Of a stretch of 64,000 bases of DNA, positions 1-9,653 are shown one piece after another. Below the pieces are notes generated by a model. It saw only the letters and a list, made by a program, of their open reading frames with translations, did not search any database and had not been told where the DNA came from. Both the position numbers and the translations under genes were made by a program. Location: contig NZ_PENW01000016.1 of the NCBI RefSeq assembly GCF_003144405.1, positions 124,001 through 188,000 of the forward strand. The letters are read 5' to 3'. Source of the DNA: Proteus cibi (GTDB lineage Bacteria > Pseudomonadota > Gammaproteobacteria > Enterobacterales > Enterobacteriaceae). Every line of letters begins with the position of its first letter. The stretch's first letter is position 1.

Positions 1-509
1 AGTTTTGTCAGTCCTTTTACATGTCCTTCGTAAATAATGGTTTCTGACCACGGCGTATTTAAACGCTGATAAGTGCCTTTTTCTTTATAAGAATGGCAAA
101 AGCAATTGCTATCATCTGTGATAACTGCTTTAGGCGTAATCGCACTATCATCATGCTCTAATACATTAAAAACAGGGGCGGTGTAAGGTAATGTATTATC
201 AATAATACCTGTCACCTGTTTTGCATAAGGATCTAATAATAGTTGCTGAGGTTGATAGAACAATCCTTGGGCTGGGTTCCATTCGCCTTCTACACGATAC
301 CCATAATGTAAACCTGGTCCAGCACCGGGCAAATATCCATGCCAAATTGCGCCTGTTTTACCCGGTAATGAGTAGCGGATCTCTTTGCCTGCTTTATCAA
401 ACAGACAGAGAATGACTTTAGTGGCGTTTTCACTAAAGAGTGTAAAATTTACGCCATAGCCATCATAATGACTTCCCATAGGAAAAGGACGCCCATAATC
501 TAAAGACAT
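1..509 (-). CDS. glgX: Glycogen debranching enzyme GlgX, N-terminal part (cut by window edge)
   Basis: GlgX hydrolyses alpha-1,6 branches of phosphorylase-trimmed glycogen in the cytoplasm. Reading the minus strand from the ATG at 509 gives about 169 codons with no stop before the window edge. The protein begins MSLDYGRPFPMGSHYDGYGVN and continues with GAIWHGYLPGAGPGLHYGYR, the N-terminal carbohydrate-binding (CBM48-like) module of isoamylase-type enzymes. The catalytic domain lies outside the window. The ATG sits one base after the glgB stop codon, so the two genes are almost certainly cotranscribed and translationally coupled, as in the enterobacterial glgBX order. Confidence 0.93.
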   Translation of the reverse strand, partial: MSLDYGRPFPMGSHYDGYGVNFTLFSENATKVILCLFDKAGKEIRYSLPGKTGAIWHGYLPGAGPGLHYGYRVEGEWNPAQGLFYQPQQLLLDPYAKQVTGIIDNTLPYTAPVFNVLEHDDSAITPKAVITDDSNCFCHSYKEKGTYQRLNTPWSETIIYEGHVKGLTK

Positions 510-510
510 A

Positions 511-2694
511 TTAATCCTTCAATCTTAAATACAGCGTCGCAAGCGGAGGCAGCGACAATGACAATGAATAAGGCTTGCCATTAAATGCACTTGCGGTTGT
601 TTCTATTTCACCTAAGTTTCCTACGTTACTGCCGTTATAAAACGCAGAATCACTGTTGAGAATTTCCTGATAAGTCCCCGCTTTATTTACACCAACAACG
701 TAATTGTGATGCACAACAGGAGTGAAATTACTGATAACAATGACTTCATTGTCTTGTGTATCTTTACGACAAAAAGCAAAAACAGAGTTATCGTGATCAT
801 CAACGGTAAGCCACTCAAAGCCTTCGCGCTCAAAATCACATTCATAAAGCGGAGCATTAGCTCGATAGGAAAGATTCAAATCTCGTACAAAGTGCTGAAC
901 ACCTTGATGCGGGCTATTTGGCTCTTCAAGAAGATGCCAATCCAAGCTACTGTCGTGATCCCATTCACGCCATTGTGCAAATTCACATCCCATAAATAAC
1001 AGTTTTTTGCCAGGATAAGCCCACATAAAGCCGAGATATGCACGTAAATTGGCAAATTTTTGCCAATCATCGCCCACCATGCGACCAATCAATGAACCTT
1101 TACCATGCACAAATTCATCGTGAGAAAGAGGCAGAACAAAGTTTTCGTTATAGGCATAGAGCATGCCAAAGGTCATTTGATTGTGGTGGAATTTACGGTA
1201 GATAGGATCACGTTGCATATAAGCTAACGTGTCATGCATCCACCCCATATTCCATTTATAATGAAAACCTAAACCTCCATCATCAGGCGGTAAAGTCACA
1301 CTTGGGAAATCGGTAGATTCTTCTGCAATCGTGATCGTTCCGGGACAAGTTACCCCCAGTAATTTGTTGGTATGACGAATAAAATCAATCGCCTCTAAAT
1401 TCTCACGTCCACCGTGTTTATTTGGCAGCCATTCGCCTTCTTTTCTGCTGTAATCACGATAAAGCATTGAGGCAACAGCATCGAAACGAAAACCATCTAG
1501 CGCAAAATGTTCATGCCAATACAACAAATTACCAGAAAGGTAATTCAGCACTTCATTGCGCCCATAGTTATAAATCAAGGTATTCCAATCTGGATGAAAA
1601 CCTTCACGTCTATCTGCATATTCATAGAGTGATGTGCCATCAAAATTACGTAAACCGTAATCATCTTCAGGGAAATGACCAGGAACCCAATCTAAGATGA
1701 CGTTAATTTCTGCTTGATGTGCCGCTTCAATAAAGTCACGGAAATCCATCGGAGAGCCAAAACGACGAGTTGGGGAATATAACCCTAATGGTTGATATCC
1801 CCATGAGCCATCAAAAGGATGTTCATTTATAGGGAGCAACTCAATATGAGTAAAACCCATCTCTTTAACATATGGAATTAACTGTTCAGCTAATTCACGA
1901 TAGCTTAGCCAGCTTTGATCGTCAGTATGTCTACGCCATGAACCTAAATGAACTTCATAAATAGATATAGGTGCATTGCGTTGATTCGCTTGCTGACGCG
2001 ATAATGGCATGGGGCTGATTGGGGGTAATGTATTGATAATTGAGGCATTTTCAGGGCGTATTTGTGTTTCAAAAGCATAAGGATCAGCTTTTAACCGACG
2101 CTCTCCATTCGCATCCAGAATAGAATATTTATAGCAATCGCCAAGATGGGCTTGGGGAAGGAAAAGCTCCCATATTCCACTTTCACGACGTAATCGCATG
2201 GGAAAACGTCGCTCATCCCAGAATGAAAAATCACCGACAACACTCACGCTTTTTGCGTTAGGTGCCCATACCGCAAAAGTAATCCCCTCAATATCACCCA
2301 ATTTTGCAGGGTGTGCGCCTAAACATTGATAAGGGCGGGAGTGATGTCCTTGCGCTAAAAACCAAATATCCATCTCTTGCAATAAAATGCCAAATTGATA
2401 GGGATCATCAACGACACCCTGTGCATTTTCCCACGTGACATCTAAACAATAACTAAAACGACGTTTACGTCGAGGAATAGCACCACAGAAAAAACCACTA
2501 GAATGTTTGCGTTCTAGAGTTGCTACTTTTCGACCATTTTTTCTATCAATGACACTGACTGCAACGGCATCTGGCAAAAAAGCACGAACTTCTAAACCAG
2601 CCGATGTTTCATGCATACCAAGAAGTGCAAAAGGATCAGACTCATACCCATTAATTAGTTTTTCTATTGCTTTTTTTGTCACAGCTACAGACAT
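511..2694 (-). CDS. glgB: 1,4-alpha-glucan branching enzyme GlgB
   Basis: GlgB transfers alpha-1,4 oligoglucan segments to form the alpha-1,6 branches of glycogen (GH13 family). The protein has 727 residues, the usual length. An N-terminal CBM48-type region is followed by the TIM-barrel motifs [18 protein letters not shown] (nucleophile Asp), TIAEEST (acid/base Glu) and [12 protein letters not shown]. The open frame extends back to a TTG at 2718. I chose the ATG at 2694 because AAGGA lies seven bases upstream and [17 protein letters not shown] fits the family start. It is the first gene of a glgBX run. The upstream 365 bp should hold the promoter, but no clear box was found. Confidence 0.96.
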   Translation of the reverse strand: MSVAVTKKAIEKLINGYESDPFALLGMHETSAGLEVRAFLPDAVAVSVIDRKNGRKVATLERKHSSGFFCGAIPRRKRRFSYCLDVTWENAQGVVDDPYQFGILLQEMDIWFLAQGHHSRPYQCLGAHPAKLGDIEGITFAVWAPNAKSVSVVGDFSFWDERRFPMRLRRESGIWELFLPQAHLGDCYKYSILDANGERRLKADPYAFETQIRPENASIINTLPPISPMPLSRQQANQRNAPISIYEVHLGSWRRHTDDQSWLSYRELAEQLIPYVKEMGFTHIELLPINEHPFDGSWGYQPLGLYSPTRRFGSPMDFRDFIEAAHQAEINVILDWVPGHFPEDDYGLRNFDGTSLYEYADRREGFHPDWNTLIYNYGRNEVLNYLSGNLLYWHEHFALDGFRFDAVASMLYRDYSRKEGEWLPNKHGGRENLEAIDFIRHTNKLLGVTCPGTITIAEESTDFPSVTLPPDDGGLGFHYKWNMGWMHDTLAYMQRDPIYRKFHHNQMTFGMLYAYNENFVLPLSHDEFVHGKGSLIGRMVGDDWQKFANLRAYLGFMWAYPGKKLLFMGCEFAQWREWDHDSSLDWHLLEEPNSPHQGVQHFVRDLNLSYRANAPLYECDFEREGFEWLTVDDHDNSVFAFCRKDTQDNEVIVISNFTPVVHHNYVVGVNKAGTYQEILNSDSAFYNGSNVGNLGEIETTASAFNGKPYSLSLSLPPLATLYLRLKD

Positions 2695-2718
2695 CTCATC
2701 GTCCTTCGTTGTTAGCAA

Positions 2719-3059
2719 ATAAATTAATAAATTTTATATATAAATATCAGCATAGAACGTCAACTTAAGTTAAACAATAAGTGTTTATAACAGATTATTT
2801 AAAATCAAAATAATTAACATAGGTTAATACACCTATTTTTTAGATTTAATATATTGAATTTAAACTATATTTATGGGTGAGCAGAGAAAGATCGCGAATT
2901 ATAAAAACAGCACGATTAGCGTTTTTACCTATTCATAAAAAGAAATTTATTATTAGATATTTTTAATTAAATGATAGTAGGGAAAGTTTTAAAAAGTGTG
3001 ATTAATAGGGTGGAAATTGCCATTTTTATGAAAAATAGTCACTTATTTCATTAGAATAA
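2719..3059. other. AT-rich intergenic region between glgB and a LysR gene
   Basis: About 340 bases, very AT-rich, without a convincing ORF on either strand. It must carry the glgB promoter and the 3' end of the LysR gene. No strong intrinsic terminator, operator or repeat was recognised by eye. Confidence 0.5.
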
Positions 3060-3941
3060 TTAACTTTTCTGTTGAGTAAGCCATTGTTCAAAATCAAGAT
3101 GTGTTTTGGTTTTTTGTACACCTAATGGCGTTAAAGCGTAGTAACATATCGGTGCAATTTGGATATCTGGAAATAATACTTTTAAAGTACCGCGCTTTAT
3201 TTCATTCGATAAAATTGAAATAGGACCAATACCGATGCCTAATCCTTCAATAATGGCTTGAAGAGAAATATGAAAGTGATCAAAGCGATAGTGACGTGAG
3301 AATGAGCGCTGTGAACTGAGATGAGCCGCAATTAACCATTGTTGCCAATGCCCGGGACGAGTCAGTGTATCAATAACTGGACAGTCAAAAATATCTTCAA
3401 ATTTAGTGACATTGTAACGCTTCAAGAACTTTTCAGACGCAATTAAACAATGCTTATCTTCTAAAAACATAACAGATGAATATTCTTGTTGCTGAGGTTG
3501 AGGGCGAATAATCAAATCATCATGACTGATCAAATGAAATCGCTCACTATTTGCCGAAGCAATTTGGATATTTGCATTTGGATATTGAAGATAAAAATCC
3601 TCCATTCGCGGAATAAGCCATTTTAAACAAAGTGTTGTAGGAACACTGATATTTAAAATATCGTTTTTTCCACCGTTTCCATAACGAAAACCAATATCAT
3701 TTAACTTATCAAAAACATCACTTAACTCTTGCGCCAATGTCAATGCATAAGGCGTGGGGACTCGGCGTAAACCTTGTTTGTTGAATAAAGTGACACCAAA
3801 CCATTTCTCTATAACTTGGATATGACGGCTGATTGCACCGTGAGTGACACATAATGTCTGTGCGGCTTCAGTATAACTTTGGCTATGGCACGCGACTAAG
3901 AAAGCACGCAATGAAGGTAATGGAGGAAGATTTCTCATCAT
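3060..3941 (-). CDS. LysR-family transcriptional regulator (GcvA-like N-terminus)
   Basis: A LysR-type regulator of 293 residues. The winged helix-turn-helix covers roughly residues 8-66 (LPSLRAFLVACHSQSYTEAA, then GAISRHIQVIEKWFGVTLF). The start of the protein resembles GcvA-type LysR proteins. The rest is the usual substrate-binding effector domain. AAGGAG lies six bases before the ATG at 3941; a second ATG follows directly and could also be used. It is divergent from a TauE/SafE permease, the common arrangement in which the regulator controls its neighbour. The effector is unknown. Confidence 0.88.
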   Translation of the reverse strand: MMRNLPPLPSLRAFLVACHSQSYTEAAQTLCVTHGAISRHIQVIEKWFGVTLFNKQGLRRVPTPYALTLAQELSDVFDKLNDIGFRYGNGGKNDILNISVPTTLCLKWLIPRMEDFYLQYPNANIQIASANSERFHLISHDDLIIRPQPQQQEYSSVMFLEDKHCLIASEKFLKRYNVTKFEDIFDCPVIDTLTRPGHWQQWLIAAHLSSQRSFSRHYRFDHFHISLQAIIEGLGIGIGPISILSNEIKRGTLKVLFPDIQIAPICYYALTPLGVQKTKTHLDFEQWLTQQKS

Positions 3942-4078
3942 AATTTTCTCCTTATAGTTTATTTATTATAAATAAAGCGGCTTTCTGATTAAAACTCACA
4001 ATACGGTGACATTTTATCACAGGTAAAAATAAAGAAGGCAGGTATGATACAACGTCTTTAACTTATTGAACTTTAAGG

Positions 4079-4810
4079 ATGATAATGAGTTTTATCGCAG
4101 TTATTCTATTGGCAATATTGTCTGGCGTAATCAGTGGCGTTGTGGGGACAGGCTCTTCTATTTTGTTAATTCCTGCTTTGACTTATGTGTTTGGCGCAAA
4201 GGAAGCAGTACCTATTATGGCATTAGCTTCAGTGATGGGAAATCTATCGCGTATTTATTTATGGCGTCACAGTATCCGTTTTAAACCACTATTTTATTAT
4301 CTGTTCCCGGGTATTCCGGCTGTTATTCTTGGTGCTAATACATTATGGATAATGCCTGAAAAATGGCTAAATATTGGTATGGGGCTGTTTTTTATATTGA
4401 TGATCCCCGTGATCCACTTATTACGTAAACATCAAATCAAAATGAAAACCTACCAAGTGATTATTGCTGGCGCAGTTATCGGCTATTTAACAGGCGTTGT
4501 GTTTTCTACCGGACCATTAACTATTCCCATATTCTCTGCATATGGTCTGACATTAGGACCCTTGCTTGCAACTGAAGCTGCCGCCTCCTTTGTCATTTAT
4601 CTCACCAAAGCCCTGACATTTAGCCAGCTTGGTGCAGTTAATCGCTTTATCTTAATTAGTGGGGCGTTAGTCGGTTGTGGCTTAACTCTAGGAAATTACC
4701 TTGGTAAAAAACTGGTGTTGAAATTGACACCAACACTTTTTCAATGGTTATTAGATGCCATGCTGATTTTTGCTGGTGGCTCACTGCTATTTAATGGCAC
4801 TTATTCTTAA
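4079..4810 (+). CDS. TauE/SafE-family (DUF81) membrane permease
   Basis: A protein of 243 residues made almost wholly of hydrophobic segments, with the repeated glycine-rich halves typical of TauE/SafE permeases (near the start GVISGVVGTGSSILLIPALT, in the second half GAVIGYLTGVVFSTGPLTIP). The family moves anions or sulfonates such as sulfite or sulfoacetate across the inner membrane. The substrate here cannot be read from sequence. It is divergent from the LysR gene at 3060-3941, which probably regulates it. A small hairpin at 4817-4832 follows the stop codon. Confidence 0.85.
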   Translation: MIMSFIAVILLAILSGVISGVVGTGSSILLIPALTYVFGAKEAVPIMALASVMGNLSRIYLWRHSIRFKPLFYYLFPGIPAVILGANTLWIMPEKWLNIGMGLFFILMIPVIHLLRKHQIKMKTYQVIIAGAVIGYLTGVVFSTGPLTIPIFSAYGLTLGPLLATEAAASFVIYLTKALTFSQLGAVNRFILISGALVGCGLTLGNYLGKKLVLKLTPTLFQWLLDAMLIFAGGSLLFNGTYS

Positions 4811-4816
4811 TCAAAT

Positions 4817-4832
4817 GGCTGTATTAACAGCC
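4817..4832 (+). terminator. Weak stem-loop after the TauE/SafE gene
   Basis: GGCTGT-ATTA-ACAGCC followed by TTTACTTT, seven bases after the stop codon. The stem is six base pairs and the U-tract is interrupted, so this is a weak terminator at best. Confidence 0.4.
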
Positions 4833-5110
4833 TTTACTTTAAATCTGACACATAAGGCATGACTAAAGTCTGCGAAATATCAGCAAATGGCCGTCATTCA
4901 TTGGTTGTGGCACCGGCTCTTGCCCTTAATGAAATTGAATATAAAAGGGCAATCATGCCCAGTGCAATGGTTTTTATTGCCGGATCTTCAACTTCAGTCA
5001 CCGCGGTTGAAAGTACCATACAGCTGGTTAACGCCTTACTATCAGTATAAAAATGGATGGCGATAAAGATAAACAAGATGCTGAGAAAAGACTTAACATT
5101 GATTAATAGT

Positions 5111-5142
5111 AAAAAAACAGGCTCAACAAACATGATTGAGCC
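5111..5142 (-). terminator. Intrinsic terminator of the GNAT gene
   Basis: On the minus strand GGCTCAA-TCATGTTTG-TTGAGCC is followed by TGTTTTTTTA. It lies just after the stop codon of the acetyltransferase at 5160-5927. Confidence 0.75.
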
Positions 5143-5159
5143 TATTCATATAACTGCTT

Positions 5160-5927
5160 CTATTCTTTAATAAAGCTGAGATAGTTAAAGAGCGATTTAA
5201 AACCAAACTTACGATATAGGGCTAAACCATCTGCTGATGCATCTAAAAAGCAACGTTCAACACCTTGTTCACGGCAAAACTCTAAAACATGCTTAATCAA
5301 ATGAGTTGCATAGCCATTACCTTGATAGGCAATATCTGTCCCAATATCATCAAAACGCGCTAATTTATCGTGTATTGTTAACGTTAATGAAGAGACTGGC
5401 TGACCATCAACTAACAATGCATAATGGAAAATGGTTGCGCCATTATCCAATGCTTTTTGATGATAACGAATATACTCATTAATAATGGTATTCTCACTAT
5501 CATCTCCCACAGGGAATGCCGTTTTTAATGGATGAGCCCATTGTTCGAGGTTATGATTGGTGAGAATAATATCGCAAGGATTATCTCGATAAGCAGGATA
5601 AATCGCGTCTGATAGTGTTAAATACATAGCGGTTGTCATGCCGTCACCGGTATAACCAGCATTTTTTATAATGTTTTCAAATTCAGGTAATAATGACTCT
5701 GGTAAAACCAAGATATGATCTTTTTTCTGCGAAGAGAAAAGGGTACTTGCTTGCTGGAACGAACTTTCTGTTGCGCCTTGACGTAAATAAATAAAGTTAA
5801 AAATAGGCGCATCCATAGGTGTCATAAAACAGTGTGTATGATCGCCAATGCGAATATTATTTTCACAAATTTCTGACCAAAAGGCTTTTTCTACTATTTT
5901 AAATTCTTTATACAGTTGTGCATCCAT
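5160..5927 (-). CDS. GNAT-family N-acetyltransferase
   Basis: A protein of 255 residues with a C-terminal GNAT fold (about residues 120-250). The acetyl-CoA loop region is visible as IGTDIAYQGNGYATHLIKHV, followed by the family's usual closing segment LYRKFGFKSLF. The N-terminal 110 residues look like a divergent GNAT half or a substrate domain. The acceptor is unknown. It ends at its own terminator (5111-5142). Upstream lies a decayed FAD-dependent oxidoreductase gene on the same strand, possibly once part of the same transcript. Confidence 0.8.
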   Translation of the reverse strand: MDAQLYKEFKIVEKAFWSEICENNIRIGDHTHCFMTPMDAPIFNFIYLRQGATESSFQQASTLFSSQKKDHILVLPESLLPEFENIIKNAGYTGDGMTTAMYLTLSDAIYPAYRDNPCDIILTNHNLEQWAHPLKTAFPVGDDSENTIINEYIRYHQKALDNGATIFHYALLVDGQPVSSLTLTIHDKLARFDDIGTDIAYQGNGYATHLIKHVLEFCREQGVERCFLDASADGLALYRKFGFKSLFNYLSFIKE

Positions 5928-5938
5928 AATGGTTCTCT

Positions 5939-6560
5939 AGCTGAATCGTGATACGCGATAAGGCGTTAATAGAGGTTCCGCTTTTTCGTAAATAAGTTCT
6001 TGTGCAACTCATTCACATAATAAAGGTGACAATGTCACGGCAACGTGCATTGTAACAAGATATAATCGCTGATAAGGCGATATTTCTCCAATAATTGGCA
6101 TTTCATCTTTAGGCATAGGCATTTCACCAACAGCAACCTGTTTTATTGTTAGTTTACCTGTTTGCGTAAAATTATCACAAAAAGTCGCTTGTGCATGACA
6201 CGTAATACGCTCAGGGTGATGTTCATCACTATTATCAATGTAATCTTTAACTGCAAATAATCTCATTTTGAACACAGTAGCGTAACTTCATCTCTGGTGC
6301 GGCGATACAAGGTAAAAAAGCGTGTTCTGCATCCGTTATTAACTTAAGCAAAATGCTTGGTGATGAAGATAAAGGTAAATCAATACCTTTTTCAGATAAT
6401 AATGCTAAAGCACTTACACCTACTGTTAAAATAACATGATCAGCATGCATTTTAGCTTCCGTTATTTCTACACCGATAATGCGATGATCATTTTCTAGCA
6501 ACCTAGAATAAGGGTTTTGGTAAACATAATCTTTTTTATTCCCTCTCTTTTCGTGCTAAT
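5939..6560 (-). pseudogene. Decayed DAO-type FAD-dependent oxidoreductase (C-terminal remnant)
   Basis: Two overlapping minus-strand frames give parts of one protein. The frame at 6247-6501 reads ADHVILTVGVSALALLSEKG and ends at a stop. The frame at 6009-6275 continues with VGEMPMPKDEMPIIGEISPY and RLYLVTMHVAVTLSPLLCE, the conserved C-terminal pattern of D-amino-acid oxidase/glycine oxidase relatives (normally M-P-x-D-x-x-P-x-I-G, then LYLAVMHSGVTLAP-like). A TGA interrupts it after CE, and the frame goes on as VAQELIYEKAEPLLTPYRVS to a stop near 5939. The FAD-binding N-terminus (GxGxxG) is absent. So the gene has at least one frameshift, one nonsense codon and a lost 5' part. Confidence 0.75.
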
Positions 6561-6987
6561 TAACTCACTCGATATCAATAAAAATACTTATTTTTCATAA
6601 AATTAATGAGTAAGAGTGCCTTAATGCTAAAAATAAAATATCGCCCAAGATCACAAAAAGAATAATGCTCCATAACATAAAACAAACAACAGGGCATTAC
6701 ATCCGAATTTAAACCATAATGCAGTTTATAATTTTAGTTATATGGCTTTAATTGGATACTAAATCTGTATAAATTTTAATTTCAGCATCATACTATAACG
6801 CCTGTTTAAACTGGTTTTTTAGTCTAAAAATAGAGGTGAAAAAAGACTTACAAACTGCCTTTTGCATCGCAAGGCAGAGTAATTGACTTATTTTTGGGTT
6901 ATATAAAGATTATTGTTTTACAAAATAAATATTGCAGATATGATAGCTCACATATTCAGCATGTTATTTTTTTAAAAAAGGCGTCGT
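6561..6987. other. Intergenic region upstream of leuE
   Basis: About 430 AT-rich bases. At 6855-6877 there is a stem-loop (CTGCCTT, nine-base loop, AAGGCAG) with no U-tract, 110 bases upstream of leuE. It could be a leader structure. A TTGACT follows at about 6893. No convincing small ORF was seen. Confidence 0.4.
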
Positions 6988-7635
6988 ATGTTAGAAAGTA
7001 TCGGTATTTCAAATATTTGGACATACCTTTTAGGCGTTATTTTTATTACTTTAGTACCAGGTCCAAACTCGATTTTCGTCCTTACTTCCAGTGCGAAGCA
7101 TGGCGTAAAAGGGGGGTATAAAGCCGCTCTTGGTGTTTTTACGGGTGATGCATTATTAATCTTTTTGGCATTTTTGGGGGTTGCTTCATTAGTCAAGACT
7201 TCACCCGTCTTCTTTATTGTCATTAAATATGCAGGTGCGCTTTACTTAACCTATTTAGGGTTAAAAACGTTATATGCAACGTTCCAAAAGAAAAAAGAGA
7301 CGTCAGAGCAAGTGTCTGAAGTCACTGTAAAAGCAAAAGATGGTCTTTATGTTAAGGCGTTATTTTTGAGTATGCTTAACCCAAAAATGATCATTTTTTA
7401 TGTTTCTTTCTTTATTCAGTTTATCGATCCTAAGTATGAAAATGCAGGTGTTCCATTCTTTGTATTAGGTGCGATTTTAGAAACATGCAGTATGCTTTAT
7501 TTATCAGTGCTTATTTTTGGCGGTGTTGCTATTACTAATAAAGTAAAACATAACAAACGGTTAGCTTCATTATCAAACAGTTGTATTGGTGCGGTGTTCT
7601 TACTCTTTGGTGCTAAACTAGCATTAACTGCATAA
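6988..7635 (+). CDS. leuE: Leucine exporter LeuE (LysE/RhtB family)
   Basis: An inner-membrane amino-acid exporter of 215 residues. The whole sequence follows E. coli LeuE: the N-terminal NIWTYLLGVIFITLVPGPNS with the family GPN motif, then GVFTGDALLIFLAFLGVASL, and later LNPKMIIFYVSFFIQFID. About six membrane segments are expected. In E. coli the protein exports leucine and other hydrophobic amino acids and is Lrp-controlled. No Lrp site could be called here. It is a single-gene unit ending in a strong terminator (7651-7680). Confidence 0.92.
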   Translation: MLESIGISNIWTYLLGVIFITLVPGPNSIFVLTSSAKHGVKGGYKAALGVFTGDALLIFLAFLGVASLVKTSPVFFIVIKYAGALYLTYLGLKTLYATFQKKKETSEQVSEVTVKAKDGLYVKALFLSMLNPKMIIFYVSFFIQFIDPKYENAGVPFFVLGAILETCSMLYLSVLIFGGVAITNKVKHNKRLASLSNSCIGAVFLLFGAKLALTA

Positions 7636-7650
7636 TATTTATTTAAATTT

Positions 7651-7680
7651 AAAAGCCACTTTTGAAAGTGGCTTTTTTTT
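7651..7680 (+). terminator. Intrinsic terminator of leuE
   Basis: AAAGCCACTTT-TGAA-AGTGGCTTT followed by a run of T, 15 bases after the stop codon. Textbook rho-independent form. Confidence 0.88.
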
Positions 7681-7708
7681 GTTACAAATAAACGATTCTC
7701 TCAATAGT

Positions 7709-8728
7709 TTATTTAATAACAACCTCTAATATCGAGTTATATGTTTCTGTTTTAATCACTCTATTTATTTTTAAATCAGCTTTGTCTAATAAGGCTATAA
7801 ATTCATTTTCTGTACGCTCTCCTGATTCAGGAAATGCACTCATACAAAGAATATCCATATATTTAGCGACATCAGGTATATTTTTCTTAAAAATAATAGG
7901 TTCAATAATAAGTACTTTGGAATCTTTCTTCATTGCTTTACGGAAATTTTTAAATATTTTAATGACACTGTCATTATCCCAATCATGGATAATATACTTA
8001 ATTAAATAAATATCAGATTCAGGATAATCACCAAATAGATCACCAGGTATTAATTTCCAGCGGCTATCATCATTTAATTCAACTAATTTCGTTCTTTCTA
8101 ACACATGCTGACGATCAAATAACTGTCCTTTTAACGTAGGATTTTCTTTTAACACCTCTAATAATAATCCCCCTAATCCTCCAGCAATGTCTGTTACTGT
8201 TTTATTCTCTGGAAAGTTATAATGCTTAATAATAAAATAATTTTCTATTTTTGACAGTGAGCTCATACCTGCTTGAAAATCATGATCTTCTCTTACATTA
8301 TCTTGCCAATATTGATAAAAAGACATGCCATATAAATGTTCAAAAGCGGGATTGCCCTGAACAGACTCAATGACATCGCCTACTGGGCGCCATAATGTTT
8401 CATTTGTTAACATTAATACGGCATCACGCAGACTATATTTATGATCACTTAATAAAAATCGCCCCGCAGGAGCAAGAGAGTAACGTTCTCCTTCTGACTC
8501 ATAGAATATATTTTCAGATGCTAACATTCTTAATATTCTATTTAAAACATAAGGAATTGAGTTTGTTTTCTTTGCAAGTTCATTTATATCTTTAGGTCCT
8601 TCCTTTAATAAATCTGCAATTTTTAATTTAGCGGCAACTCTTAAAGCGCCAGGAATAGTAAAACTCATGGATTTTTTCATTAAATCTAATGCCGCTGATT
8701 TATTGTTTAAATCTAAATTTTCACTCAT
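7709..8728 (-). CDS. SAM-dependent O-methyltransferase (Methyltransf_2 type)
   Basis: A class I SAM-dependent methyltransferase of 339 residues, of the small-molecule O-methyltransferase type. An N-terminal winged-helix dimerisation domain (about residues 15-100; FTIPGALRVAAKLKIADLLK) precedes the Rossmann domain. SAM motif I is seen as TVTDIAGGLGGLLLEVLKEN, and the catalytic region as YLIKYIIHDWDNDSVIKIF with the conserved HDW. The substrate is unknown; the family methylates phenols, acetylserotonin and polyketides. An ATG at 8743 is also in frame. I prefer 8728 because GGAG lies nine bases upstream. It stands alone, with no biosynthetic neighbours, in an AT-rich setting. Confidence 0.85.
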   Translation of the reverse strand: MSENLDLNNKSAALDLMKKSMSFTIPGALRVAAKLKIADLLKEGPKDINELAKKTNSIPYVLNRILRMLASENIFYESEGERYSLAPAGRFLLSDHKYSLRDAVLMLTNETLWRPVGDVIESVQGNPAFEHLYGMSFYQYWQDNVREDHDFQAGMSSLSKIENYFIIKHYNFPENKTVTDIAGGLGGLLLEVLKENPTLKGQLFDRQHVLERTKLVELNDDSRWKLIPGDLFGDYPESDIYLIKYIIHDWDNDSVIKIFKNFRKAMKKDSKVLIIEPIIFKKNIPDVAKYMDILCMSAFPESGERTENEFIALLDKADLKINRVIKTETYNSILEVVIK

Positions 8729-8967
8729 AATATTAAACTCCATTGTGTAATGCAGGTGAATTGATAATAAAACAACTTTTTCAAATATAGTATAGAGTGT
8801 TTTTTTATTTTTATTAATTTTATAAATATTTAAATTTCATTATTAACTGTAATTGTTTCTATAATTATTATTCTGAGCATGAAAATAAAAAAGCAAGAAA
8901 TGGGGTGCATAATACCTTGGTTTTCACGTTATACTGACTTCTAATATATTTTTAATAGGGAATAGCT

Positions 8968-9576
8968 ATGTATTTCCAGTATGGCGAGAAAGAGATAAAC
9001 ACCTTAAAAAATCGTGATAAGCGTTTAGCGGTGCTTATTGAAAGAATGGGTGAAATTAATCGACCACTTACGCCCGATTTATTTACAGCATTAGTTAAAA
9101 ATATTATCGAACAACAAATATCAGTAAATGCAGCAACCACGGTAAATCAACGTTTACTTAACTTATGTGAAGGTATTTATACTCCAGAGCGTATTACAAA
9201 ACTATCTGCACAAGAAATACAGCAATGTGGTATGACAATGCGCAAAGCCGGTTATATTATCGGTATTGCTGATGCCGTTATTTCAGAAAGATTAGATTTA
9301 AATAAAATTCCTGAGATGACAGATAAAGAGGTTATCGATACTTTAATTCAACTAAAAGGAATAGGGGTTTGGACTGCAGAAATGCTATTAATTTCTTCGC
9401 TCAATCGACCAGATATTTTAAGTTGGGGGGACTTGGCGATCCAACGTGGAATTATGCGTCTTTATCGTCATAAAACATTAGATAAAGTACGCTTCGAACG
9501 TTATCGAAAACGCTATTCACCCTATGGTTCCACGGCATCGCTTTATTTATGGGCATTATCTAAAGAACCAGAGTGA
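8968..9576 (+). CDS. AlkA-type DNA-3-methyladenine glycosylase (HhH-GPD)
   Basis: A protein of 202 residues with the HhH-GPD glycosylase fold, which excises alkylated bases such as 3-methyladenine. The helix-hairpin-helix is LKGIGVWTAEMLLISSL and the catalytic Asp lies in LSWGDLAIQRGIMRLY. The N-terminal domain of E. coli AlkA (282 residues) is missing, as in short AlkA homologues. The next gene, 77 bases downstream on the same strand, is an Ada-like regulator/alkyltransferase, so the pair forms an alkylation-repair unit. Confidence 0.87.
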   Translation: MYFQYGEKEINTLKNRDKRLAVLIERMGEINRPLTPDLFTALVKNIIEQQISVNAATTVNQRLLNLCEGIYTPERITKLSAQEIQQCGMTMRKAGYIIGIADAVISERLDLNKIPEMTDKEVIDTLIQLKGIGVWTAEMLLISSLNRPDILSWGDLAIQRGIMRLYRHKTLDKVRFERYRKRYSPYGSTASLYLWALSKEPE

Positions 9577-9653
9577 TTAAGCAATAAACGGAGTTCTTTA
9601 TTCATTATGTTTGTCAATAATAGCCATAATCCCGTATTAAAAGGACTACCATA

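Noticed and set aside
4894-5133. A 79-codon hydrophobic ORF on the minus strand
   Set aside because: Its start lies inside the terminator of the GNAT gene, there is no ribosome site, and I recognise no family; at most a decayed membrane protein.
6855-6877. Stem-loop upstream of leuE as a terminator or riboswitch
   Set aside because: No U-tract and no known riboswitch core; too short to classify.
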